A stretch of DNA of 11,415 nt from DATLGB01 sp038318085 (GTDB lineage Bacteria; Actinomycetota; Thermoleophilia; Solirubrobacterales; Solirubrobacteraceae): assembly GCA_038318085.1 (NCBI GenBank), contig JBBQBV010000120.1, positions 1 to 11,415 of the forward strand. The letters are read 5' to 3'. The notes beneath the pieces were generated by a model. That model did not search any database. It had not been told where the DNA came from and saw only the letters and a program-made list of their open reading frames with translations. The position numbers were made by a program, and so were the translations under genes. Shown here piece by piece: positions 1 to 10,918 of this stretch; the first letter of the stretch is position 1; each line of letters starts with the position of its first letter.

Positions 1-1
1 G

Positions 2-670
2 CCGGTCAGCTCCGCCCGGGTCGCGAGCACCCCGTCCGCCGCGCCCCCGGCGCTGGGCGCCTACACGGTCCGCTGGGGCGACACGCTCTCCGGGCTCGCA
101 GCGGTCGCCCGCGTGCCCGCGGCGCAGATCGCGGCCATGAACGGCCTCAGCGCCTCCGCCCCGCTGCTCGCCGGGACCATCATCAAGCTGCCGACGGGCT
201 CGCCCACGCCGCCGCGCGCCTCCCAGCCGGCGCCCGCGCCGGTCGTCCCCGCCGCCGGGCCCGAGCCCACGACGGCGCGCCTGAACTCCGGGACGGTGTC
301 CTCGATCGCGGCCCAGCACGGCGTGCCCGGCTCGCTGGCCGCCGCCGTGGCCTACCAGGAGAGCGGCTTCAACAACGCGATGGTCTCCTCGGCCAACGCG
401 CGCGGCGTGATGCAGGTCATGCCGGGCACGTGGACGTGGATCCAGGACAACCTGGCCTCGACCCGGCTCGACCCGACGTCCGCCACCGACAACGTCCGCG
501 CCGGCTCGCTGTACCTCAAGCAGCTGCTCGCCCAGACGGGCGGCGACCAGGCCACCGCCGTCGCGGGCTACTACCAGGGCCTGGCCTCTGTCCGCGACCA
601 CGGCATCCTGCCCGAGACGCGCCAGTACGTGGCGAATGTCCAGGCGTTGCAGCACCGCTTCGGCGGCTGA
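2..670 (+). CDS. LysM + lytic transglycosylase (SLT domain) protein, 5'-truncated by window edge
   Basis: Probable secreted peptidoglycan lytic transglycosylase, which would cleave the MurNAc-GlcNAc bond of the cell wall. The frame is open from base 2, so the true start and any signal peptide lie outside the window. A single LysM domain (about 44 residues, nt 62-193, starting YTVRWGDTLSGLA and ending IIKLP) should bind glycan. A Pro/Ala-rich linker follows (about nt 194-290), then a family-1 SLT domain to the end. In the SLT domain the expected catalytic Glu is in YQESGF (Glu codon nt 359-361), followed by the family signature GVMQVMPGTW (about nt 404-433) and a late AGYYQG motif. The gene stops with TGA at 668-670, 17 bp from the convergent end of uvrA. 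The domain calls are firm. The number of LysM repeats and the export route cannot be judged from this fragment. Confidence 0.9.
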   Translation, partial: PVSSARVASTPSAAPPALGAYTVRWGDTLSGLAAVARVPAAQIAAMNGLSASAPLLAGTIIKLPTGSPTPPRASQPAPAPVVPAAGPEPTTARLNSGTVSSIAAQHGVPGSLAAAVAYQESGFNNAMVSSANARGVMQVMPGTWTWIQDNLASTRLDPTSATDNVRAGSLYLKQLLAQTGGDQATAVAGYYQGLASVRDHGILPETRQYVANVQALQHRFGG

Positions 671-687
671 GCGTCCCGGCAGCGACC

Positions 688-3588
<2,901 letters not shown>

Positions 3589-3611
3589 AACTCCGCTCCA
3601 CTGTAGAGAAG

Positions 3612-3625
3612 CGAACGGACGTTCG
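3612..3625. promoter_or_regulatory. LexA (SOS) operator in the uvrA-ftsH divergent region
   Basis: The sequence CGAACGGACGTTCG is a perfect inverted repeat, with 6-bp arms CGAACG/CGTTCG around GA. It fits the GAAC-N4-GTTC class of operators known for Bacillus (DinR) and actinobacterial LexA. It lies 23 bp upstream of the uvrA ATG and 45 bp upstream of the preferred ftsH ATG, so uvrA is the likelier target. uvrA is a classical SOS gene in many bacteria. Binding is inferred. No lexA gene is present in the window. Confidence 0.85.
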
Positions 3626-3630
3626 TCTCT

Positions 3631-3661
3631 TTACCATCCCGCATCTAGCGGCCGATATGGT
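3631..3661 (+). promoter_or_regulatory. Possible ftsH promoter (weak match)
   Basis: TATGGT at 3656-3661 resembles a -10 hexamer (4 of 6), and TTACCA at 3631-3636 resembles a -35 (4 of 6), with a long 19-bp spacer. The predicted transcription start is about 3668-3671, on or next to the preferred ftsH ATG at 3671. This would give a leaderless mRNA and fits the absence of a Shine-Dalgarno sequence there. It is tentative, because short hexamer matches occur by chance. Confidence 0.3.
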
Positions 3662-3670
3662 CCTCTGTCG

Positions 3671-5641
3671 ATGCCCGACCCGGCGCCCCACCCGGCCCCC
3701 CACGAGCGACGTCCCCGGATGCCGGCCAAGGATCCGGCCGGCGACGGCAAGCCGCCCGGCCGCCGGATGCCGCGCCCGGGCCTGCTCCTGATCATCGTCG
3801 GCGCCCTCGCGCTCAACTGGCTGCTGCTCAACGTGCTCTCCCCGCCGGCGCCGACGGTGACCGTCCCCTACTCGCCCACGTTCGTCGGCCAGGTCAAGGC
3901 CGGCAACGTCAAGCGCATCAGCCCGCTCGGGCAGACCGTCACCGGCGAGTTCAAAAAGCCCGTCGCCAACCCCGAGAAGAAGACCGAGAGCGCGAAGAAC
4001 TTCGAGACGGAGATCCCGCAGTTCGCCAACGGCGACCAGCTGGAGGCGCTGCTGGTCGACAAGGGCGTCGTCATCGAGGCCCGGCCGATCGGCGCCGGCC
4101 GCAACATCTTCGTGCAGCTGCTGCTCGGCTTCGGCCCGGTCGTCCTGATCGTCGGGCTCTTCGTCTACATGGCCCGGCGCGCGGGCGCGAGCGGCGGCGG
4201 ACTCGGCGGCCTGGCCAGCTTCGCCCGCTCCCGGGCGCGCCGCGTCGACAAGGGCGAGCAGCGCATCACCTTCGACGACGTCGCGGGCATCGACGAGGCC
4301 AAGTACGAGCTGCTCGAGGTCGTCGACTTCCTCAAGAACCCCGACCGCTACCAGGTCCTCGGCGGCCGCATTCCGCGCGGTGTCCTGCTCGCCGGCCAGC
4401 CCGGCACGGGCAAGACCCTGCTCGCGCGCGCCACCGCGGGCGAGGCGGACGTGCCCTTCTTCTCGAGCTCGGCCTCGGAGTTCGTCGAGGCGATCGTCGG
4501 CGTCGGCGCCGCGCGCGTGCGCGACCTCTTCAAGCAGGCCAAGGAGGCCGCCCCGGCCATCATCTTCATCGACGAGCTCGACGCGGTCGGGCGGTCGCGC
4601 AGCGGCGGCGCGGGCTTCGGCTCGGGCTCCAACGACGAGCGCGAGCAGACGCTCAACCAGATCCTCACGGAGATGGACGGCTTCGAGTCCGACGCCACGG
4701 TGATCGTCCTCGGCGCCACGAACCGCCCGGAGGTGCTCGACTCCGCGCTGCTGCGCCCGGGCCGCTTCGACCGCCGGGTCACCGTCCCGCCGCCGGACCT
4801 CGAGGGCCGCCTGGAGATCTTCAAGGTCCACACCCGCTCGCTGCCCCTGGACCCCGACGTCCGGCTCGAGCGCCTCGCGGCCACCACGCCGGGGATGGTC
4901 GGCGCCGACATCGCCAACCTCTGCAACGAGGCCGCGCTCGTGGCCGCCCGGCGCGAGCACAAGAGCGTCATGCACGAGGACTTCACCGACGCCCTCGAGA
5001 AGATCATCCTCGGCGCGCCGCGCAAGATGGTGATGTCCGAGGAGGACCGCCGCCGGACGGCCTACCACGAGGCCGGGCACGCGGTGGTGGGCATGCTGAC
5101 CTCCGGCGCCGACCCGGTGCGCAAGGTCTCGATCATCCCCCGCGGCCGCGCGCTCGGGGTCACCTTCTCGGCCCCGGACAACGACCGCATCTCCTACGAC
5201 CTCGCGGCGCTCGAGGCCAAGATCGACGTCGCCTACGGCGGCCGGGTGGCGGAGGAGGTCATCTTCGAGACGATCACCACGGGCGCCGAGTCCGACATCG
5301 AGCAGGTCACCGGGATCGCCCGCGCGATGGTCGGCCGCTGGGGCATGTCGGAGGAGATCGGGTTCGTCAACGTGCTGCCCGACGACGGCGCGAACCCGTT
5401 TCTTGCCGCTGAGACCTCCGACCAGCTCCGCCACCAGGTCGACATGGCTGTCAAGGCGCTCGTGGATCGCGCGCACGGCCGCGTCACGCGCCTGTTGTCC
5501 GAAAACCGCGAGCGGCTCGACTCCCTCGCCCTCGTCCTGCTCGACAAGGAGACGGTCGACCAGGACGAGGCCTACGAGGCGGCCGGCATGAGCCCGCCCT
5601 CCGGCAGCGCCACCCCGGCGCCCAGCCTGACACCGACCTAG
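3671..5641 (+). CDS. ftsH: FtsH, membrane-anchored ATP-dependent zinc metalloprotease
   Basis: Hexameric AAA+ protease that extracts and degrades membrane and regulatory proteins; 656 residues from the ATG at 3671. A basic, Pro-rich cytoplasmic lead precedes TM1 (about 37-56), an extracytoplasmic FtsH_ext-type domain (57-145) and TM2 (about 146-168). The AAA core has Walker A GQPGTGKT (242-249, usually GPPGTGKT), Walker B IIFIDE (297-302) and a second region of homology ending RPGRFDRR (about 347-369). The peptidase has HEAGH (466-470) and Asp542 in TTGAESDIEQ as the likely third zinc ligand. The pore loop reads FVEAIVGVG, with Ile275 where E. coli has the essential Phe of MFVG. The frame stays open upstream to an ATG at 3449 inside uvrA, but that extension is antisense to uvrA and unlike FtsH. 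No Shine-Dalgarno precedes 3671; in-frame ATGs at 3719 and 3767 are alternatives. The stop TAG overlaps the next gene's stop. Confidence 0.95.
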   Translation: MPDPAPHPAPHERRPRMPAKDPAGDGKPPGRRMPRPGLLLIIVGALALNWLLLNVLSPPAPTVTVPYSPTFVGQVKAGNVKRISPLGQTVTGEFKKPVANPEKKTESAKNFETEIPQFANGDQLEALLVDKGVVIEARPIGAGRNIFVQLLLGFGPVVLIVGLFVYMARRAGASGGGLGGLASFARSRARRVDKGEQRITFDDVAGIDEAKYELLEVVDFLKNPDRYQVLGGRIPRGVLLAGQPGTGKTLLARATAGEADVPFFSSSASEFVEAIVGVGAARVRDLFKQAKEAAPAIIFIDELDAVGRSRSGGAGFGSGSNDEREQTLNQILTEMDGFESDATVIVLGATNRPEVLDSALLRPGRFDRRVTVPPPDLEGRLEIFKVHTRSLPLDPDVRLERLAATTPGMVGADIANLCNEAALVAARREHKSVMHEDFTDALEKIILGAPRKMVMSEEDRRRTAYHEAGHAVVGMLTSGADPVRKVSIIPRGRALGVTFSAPDNDRISYDLAALEAKIDVAYGGRVAEEVIFETITTGAESDIEQVTGIARAMVGRWGMSEEIGFVNVLPDDGANPFLAAETSDQLRHQVDMAVKALVDRAHGRVTRLLSENRERLDSLALVLLDKETVDQDEAYEAAGMSPPSGSATPAPSLTPT

Positions 5642-7164
5642 CCCTCGTCTGCGAGCACGCCGGCGTCGCGCAGCTTGGCGCGCAGGTACTGTAGGAACGG
5701 CTCCACCCCGAGCTCCTCCCCCGTGGCCCGGCGCAGCAGCTCGCGCTGCGTGTACTTGCGGCCGTGCTGGTGGACGTTGACCCGCAGCCACTCGCGCAGC
5801 GGCGCGAAGTCCCCGCTCGCGATCTGCTCGTCGACGTCGCCGAGGTCTGCGCGCGCCCGCGACCACAGCTGCGCGGCCATCAGGTTGCCGAGCGTGTAGG
5901 TCGGGAAGTAGCCGAACATCCCCGAGGCCCAGTGGACGTCCTGCAGGACGCCCTCGGTGTCCGACCGGACCTCGACGCCGAGCAGCGTCTGCATCTGCTC
6001 GGCCCACGCCGCGGGCAGCTCGTCGGCCTCCAGCCGGCTCTCGATCAGCGCCAGTTCGAGCTCCAGCCGCAGCGCGATGTGCAGGTTGTAGGTCGTCTCG
6101 TCGGCCTCGGTGCGGATCAGGGACCGGTGCACGCCGTTGAGCCCGCGGTACAGCGTCACGTGGTCCATGTCGCCGTACCGCTCCGGCAGGTGCTGCTGCA
6201 ACCGCCCGAGCAGCCAGCCGCTGAACGGCCGCCCGCGGCCGATCACGTTCTCCCACAGCCGGCTCTGGGACTCGTGGATGCCCAGCGACGCGCACTCGTG
6301 CAGCGTGGTCCCCCGCAGCGGGACGCCCAGGTTGGCGTCGTAGAGCCCGTGCCCGAACTCGTGCAGGCCGCTGTAGAGCGAGTAGCCGAGGTCGTCTGAG
6401 CGGTAGCGCGTGGTGATGCGCACGTCGCCCGGGCCGGGCGACTGCGCGAAGGGATGCGGCGAGTCGTCCAGGCGCCAGGTGCCCTCCTCGAACCCGAGAT
6501 CGACGAGCACGGAGACCAAGAGCCGCCGCTGCGCGTCCACCGGGAAGTCGCCGTCGAGGACCGCGGGGACGTCGGCGCCGGCGGCCGCGTCGACCAGCGG
6601 CTTGAGCGCCGGGACGAGCGCGTCGAAGAGCGGCCGTATGTCATCAAGGGTCATCCCGGGCTCGAAGTCGTCGAGCAGGACGTCGTAGGGGTGCGCGGCG
6701 GCGGGGAAGCACGCCGCGTACTCGCGTCGCAGATCGACCTGGCGCGCCAGCGGGTCGCGGAACCTGCGGTAGTCGCCGGACTCCCGGGCCGCGAGCCACG
6801 CGACGTAGCCGCGGGCGGCCTCGGTCGCCATCTCGACGGCCAGCGCCTCCGGCACGCGCGCGGCCTTGTCGTGGTCGCGGCGCGCCCAGCCCACCAGCCG
6901 GGCGTCGTCGCCGTCGGGGTCCTGGTCCGCCGCCCACGGCTCCAACGCGTCGAGCAGGCGGTCGAGGGCCGGGTCGACGAGCCGGGCGTGGGCGAGTCGC
7001 TCGAGGGTCCCGAGCTGCCCTGCGCGCGCCTCGTTGCCGCCGGGCGGCATGTAGGTGTTCTGATCCCACGTGAGCATCGCCATCGCTCCGTGGAGATCCA
7101 CGAGCTCGGCCTGATGTTCGCGCAGAGCCCGCAGCTCGGGCGGGACCGCCGCGGCCACCGCCAA
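5638..7164 (-). CDS. M32-family metallocarboxypeptidase (Taq carboxypeptidase type)
   Basis: Cytoplasmic zinc carboxypeptidase that would remove C-terminal residues from peptides. The 508 residues match the usual length of about 500. All family motifs are present in order: HPF (237-239), DVRIT (247-251), the zinc site HEFGH (268-272), HESQSR with the third ligand Glu298 (297-302), IRTEADE (350-356) and GVLQDVHW (405-412). The beginning LTWDQNTYMPPGG is also typical. The start is uncertain: TTG at 7164-7162 lies 3 bp after the stop of the upstream DivIVA-like gene, and GTG at 7158 is two codons later. Neither has a clear ribosome binding site, so translational coupling to the upstream gene is likely. 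It is the last gene of the leftward uvrB run. Its TAG stop shares a CTAG with the convergent ftsH stop. A role in recycling peptides made by FtsH or other proteases is possible but is inference only. Confidence 0.95.
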   Translation of the reverse strand: MAVAAAVPPELRALREHQAELVDLHGAMAMLTWDQNTYMPPGGNEARAGQLGTLERLAHARLVDPALDRLLDALEPWAADQDPDGDDARLVGWARRDHDKAARVPEALAVEMATEAARGYVAWLAARESGDYRRFRDPLARQVDLRREYAACFPAAAHPYDVLLDDFEPGMTLDDIRPLFDALVPALKPLVDAAAGADVPAVLDGDFPVDAQRRLLVSVLVDLGFEEGTWRLDDSPHPFAQSPGPGDVRITTRYRSDDLGYSLYSGLHEFGHGLYDANLGVPLRGTTLHECASLGIHESQSRLWENVIGRGRPFSGWLLGRLQQHLPERYGDMDHVTLYRGLNGVHRSLIRTEADETTYNLHIALRLELELALIESRLEADELPAAWAEQMQTLLGVEVRSDTEGVLQDVHWASGMFGYFPTYTLGNLMAAQLWSRARADLGDVDEQIASGDFAPLREWLRVNVHQHGRKYTQRELLRRATGEELGVEPFLQYLRAKLRDAGVLADEG

Positions 7165-7167
7165 GGC

Positions 7168-7944
7168 TTAGAGCCCGGCCTGCGCGTATACGTCGTCCAG
7201 CAGCCCGCCGGCGTTGGGCAGGTCGAAGTTCTCCTGGAGGTAGGCCTCGGTCTCCTCCCGCGGAGTCCCGTTGAGCGCCATGTTGAAGGCGATCAGGCGC
7301 GCGCCCTCCTCGTCGGCGGGGCGCTCGTCGGCGACCTCGAGGATCTCCGTCTCGATCACGTCGACCTCGACGAGCTCCTCCAGGTCGGCCACCGCCGGCT
7401 CGAAGGAGCCGCCCGGGTCGGCGGCCGGGACGCGGCCCGCGGGCAGATCGGGCTCGAAGCCCGGGGCCGTCGCGCCACGCAGGTCGCTGACGGCGGCCTG
7501 CAGCAGGGAGAGGTCGGAGCCGACGCGGGTGGCGCCGGAGCGCACGGTGTCGAGCAGCCCGCGCAGCTCGGTCTCCATCGCGTCGACGCGCTCGAGCATG
7601 GCGGCGGCGGCCTCGGAGACCTGCTGCACGTGCTCGCGCGCCTGCGCCCCGGCCTCCGAACGTGCCTTCTCGGCCGCTTCGCGGGATTCCTGGCGGATGC
7701 GGCGGGCCTCCAGATCAGCCTCGCGCTCGATGTCGGAGGCGCTCTGCTCGGCGGCCTCGACGATCAGGCGAACCTGCTCGGAGGCGGTGGAGGCGAGGGT
7801 GTCCCCGCGCTGACGCGAGGCGCGTCGAACCGACTCCAGCTCGTCGGCCAGCAGACTCAGATGGGCATCTACGGCATCCGGGTCGTAGCCGCGGCGGCCG
7901 ATGGGGAAATCGCGCTTCTCGATGGACTGACGGTCTAGGGCCAC
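7168..7944 (-). CDS. DivIVA-like coiled-coil protein
   Basis: Probable cell-pole or septum-associated scaffold related to DivIVA. The N-terminal segment, with FPIGRRGYDPDAVDAHL at residues 13-29, matches the DivIVA membrane-targeting and dimerisation motif (compare FRGYDEDEVNEFL in Bacillus). Residues about 30-150 are a long Ala/Glu/Arg/Gln-rich coiled coil. An acidic linker follows, then a compact C-terminal block including GARLIAFNMALNGTPREE and ending near LLDDVYAQAGL. I preferred the GTG at 7944-7942, giving 258 residues, because GGAGGA sits six bases upstream and the DivIVA motif follows directly. A TTG at 7974 would add ten residues (beginning MNHDSAGG) but would place the strong Shine-Dalgarno inside the gene. 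It sits 39 bp downstream of mutY and 3 bp upstream of the M32 gene, so it is probably co-transcribed with both. Its cellular role (polar growth, division or another scaffold) is not decided by sequence. Confidence 0.85.
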   Translation of the reverse strand: MALDRQSIEKRDFPIGRRGYDPDAVDAHLSLLADELESVRRASRQRGDTLASTASEQVRLIVEAAEQSASDIEREADLEARRIRQESREAAEKARSEAGAQAREHVQQVSEAAAAMLERVDAMETELRGLLDTVRSGATRVGSDLSLLQAAVSDLRGATAPGFEPDLPAGRVPAADPGGSFEPAVADLEELVEVDVIETEILEVADERPADEEGARLIAFNMALNGTPREETEAYLQENFDLPNAGGLLDDVYAQAGL

Positions 7945-7956
7945 GGAGGATCCTCC
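7945..7956 (-). promoter_or_regulatory. Shine-Dalgarno within a 12-bp perfect palindrome, sets the divIVA-like start
   Basis: The bases between the preferred GTG and upstream sequence read GGAGGATCCTCC on either strand. On the minus strand GGAGGA (7956-7951) is a near-ideal Shine-Dalgarno six bases from GTG 7944. Its self-complementary partner TCCTCC fills the spacer. This is the main reason for choosing GTG 7944 over TTG 7974. No regulatory role of the symmetry is shown. Confidence 0.7.
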
Positions 7957-7983
7957 AGCAGAGTCGTGGTTCAAGGCCGCATC

Positions 7984-8730
7984 CTACCGGCGCGGCACCG
8001 CCGCGTGGCCTTGCTTGTCGCGAACCAGCAGGCCGTCGCGCTCGAGGCCGTCGAGCACCCGCTCGGCCCCGCCGGGCAACGGCTCGCCGGAAAGCAGCGC
8101 GGCGACCACACGTCCGCGCAGGAAACGGTCGCTGTCCTGAAAGCGCGGGCGGCCGGCGGAGCGGCGGCGAGGCGCGATCAGCGGTCCGCCGGCGGCCGCG
8201 GCGGCGCAGGTGGCGCGCAGCGGGCAGGCGGCGCAGTGCGGACGGCGCGCGGAGCAGACGGTGGCGCCGAGCTCCATCATCGCCTGGTTGACCGCGGGCG
8301 ACGGCGCGGGCGCGCTGCCGTGGCGCGCCACCACGCGGCGCCAGTTGGTGTCGACGGCGGCGACCTCGGCGCCGTGGGCGAAGCTCGCCACGGCCGCGGC
8401 GGTGTAGGGGCCGACGCCCGGCAGCTCGCTCAGATCGGCCGGCCAGCCGCGCGCGGCGATCACGGCGGCGGCGCGCCGCAGCGCCAGCGCCCGCCGGTTG
8501 TAGCCCAGGCCGCTCCACAGCCGCAGCACCTCGCCGGGCTCGGCCGCCGCGAGCGACGCGGCGTCCGGGAAGCGCGCGAGGAAACGCTCGTAGTAGGGCA
8601 CGACGCGGGCCGCCTGGGTCTGCTGGAGCATGACCTCGGAGACCAGGATCGCGTACGGGTCGCGCGTCGCGCGCCAGGGCAGCGGCCGCTTGACCTGCTC
8701 GTACCACTCGAGTAGCGGTCCGGTCTGCAA
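7984..8730 (-). CDS. mutY: MutY, adenine DNA glycosylase (short, actinobacterial-type)
   Basis: Base-excision enzyme removing adenine mispaired with 8-oxoguanine. From TTG 8730-8728 it has 248 residues. Seen: LLEWYEQVKRPLPWR at the start, SEVMLQQTQ with catalytic Glu32, the helix-hairpin-helix LPGVGPYTAAAV (103-114), VDTN with catalytic Asp127, and the 4Fe-4S ligands C159-X6-C166-X2-C169-X5-C175. The part between Asp127 and the NQAMMELGA helix is about 23 residues shorter than in E. coli MutY. The C-terminus is short and lacks a full NUDIX-like 8-oxoG recognition domain. It instead has a DRFLRGRVVAALL segment resembling mycobacterial MutY. The frame extends to GTG 8832 (282 residues), but that GTG has no Shine-Dalgarno and its added residues overlap a 41-nt palindrome and resemble no MutY beginning. 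TTG 8730 has only a weak AGGA 11 bases upstream. The start is therefore open. It lies downstream of uvrB. Confidence 0.92.
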   Translation of the reverse strand: MQTGPLLEWYEQVKRPLPWRATRDPYAILVSEVMLQQTQAARVVPYYERFLARFPDAASLAAAEPGEVLRLWSGLGYNRRALALRRAAAVIAARGWPADLSELPGVGPYTAAAVASFAHGAEVAAVDTNWRRVVARHGSAPAPSPAVNQAMMELGATVCSARRPHCAACPLRATCAAAAAGGPLIAPRRRSAGRPRFQDSDRFLRGRVVAALLSGEPLPGGAERVLDGLERDGLLVRDKQGHAAVPRR

Positions 8731-8790
8731 CGCCCGAGCGATCCTATCGAGACCCCCGACGAGCCGGCGGCGCCCCCCTGACGCCTTCGC

Positions 8791-8831
8791 TGGCTGCGGA
8801 AATGTACCCAGGAGGTACTTTTCAGCAGCCA
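8791..8831. repeat. 41-nt interrupted palindrome between uvrB and the mutY core
   Basis: The outer arms TGGCTGC (8791-8797) and GCAGCCA (8825-8831) pair fully. After one mismatch AAA plus a flanking base pair (8799-8802 with 8820-8823). After a second mismatch GTACC (8804-8808) pairs with GGTAC (8814-8818), around a 5-nt loop (8809-8813). This makes 16 base pairs with two single mismatches. No T-run follows on either strand, so it is not a standard terminator. The top strand contains AGGAGGT (8810-8816) and the uvrB-mutY transcript therefore contains ACCUCCU, identical to the anti-Shine-Dalgarno. A CCCCCGGGGG palindrome abuts it at 8832-8841. It may be a REP-like dispersed element or an mRNA stability or translation element. 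Confidence 0.65.
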
Positions 8832-8850
8832 CCCCCGGGGGGGACGGCCC

Positions 8851-10851
<2,001 letters not shown>

Positions 10852-10854
10852 GGA

Positions 10855-10860
10855 CTCTCC
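10855..10860 (-). promoter_or_regulatory. Shine-Dalgarno for uvrB GTG start
   Basis: The minus strand reads GGAGAG immediately followed by TCC and the GTG start. The GGAG core is five bases from the GTG. This supports GTG 10851 rather than the longer open frame upstream. Confidence 0.7.
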
Positions 10861-10866
10861 AGTGTA

Positions 10867-10893
10867 CGAACGGGCCCGGACGGAATCCGTTCG
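10867..10893. promoter_or_regulatory. Inverted repeat with LexA-like half-sites upstream of uvrB (non-canonical spacing)
   Basis: CGAACGG (10867-10873) and CCGTTCG (10887-10893) are perfect 7-bp inverted arms separated by 13 bp. The same half-sites occur in the uvrA operator, but there only 4 bp separate CGAAC from GTTCG, against 17 bp here. A nested dyad ACGGA-A-TCCGT lies at 10880-10890. The element sits 16-42 bp upstream of the uvrB GTG, in the 67 bp after vapC. It could be an operator, an mRNA hairpin or coincidence. Canonical LexA binding is not expected at this spacing. Confidence 0.35.
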
Positions 10894-10918
10894 GACCCGA
10901 AGGGCTCGCGCCCGAAGC

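Noticed and set aside
671..687. Shared terminator between the transglycosylase gene and uvrA.
   Set aside because: The gap is only 17 bp and I see no inverted repeat or T-run.
8791..8841. Intrinsic terminator after uvrB.
   Set aside because: The hairpin is strong, but neither strand has a T-run after it. The arm content and a flanking CCCCCGGGGG do not fit a terminator.
10904..10915. Small GGGC-GCGA-GCCC hairpin just after vapC as a terminator.
   Set aside because: The stem is only 4 bp with no U-tract, and such hairpins are common by chance in GC-rich DNA.
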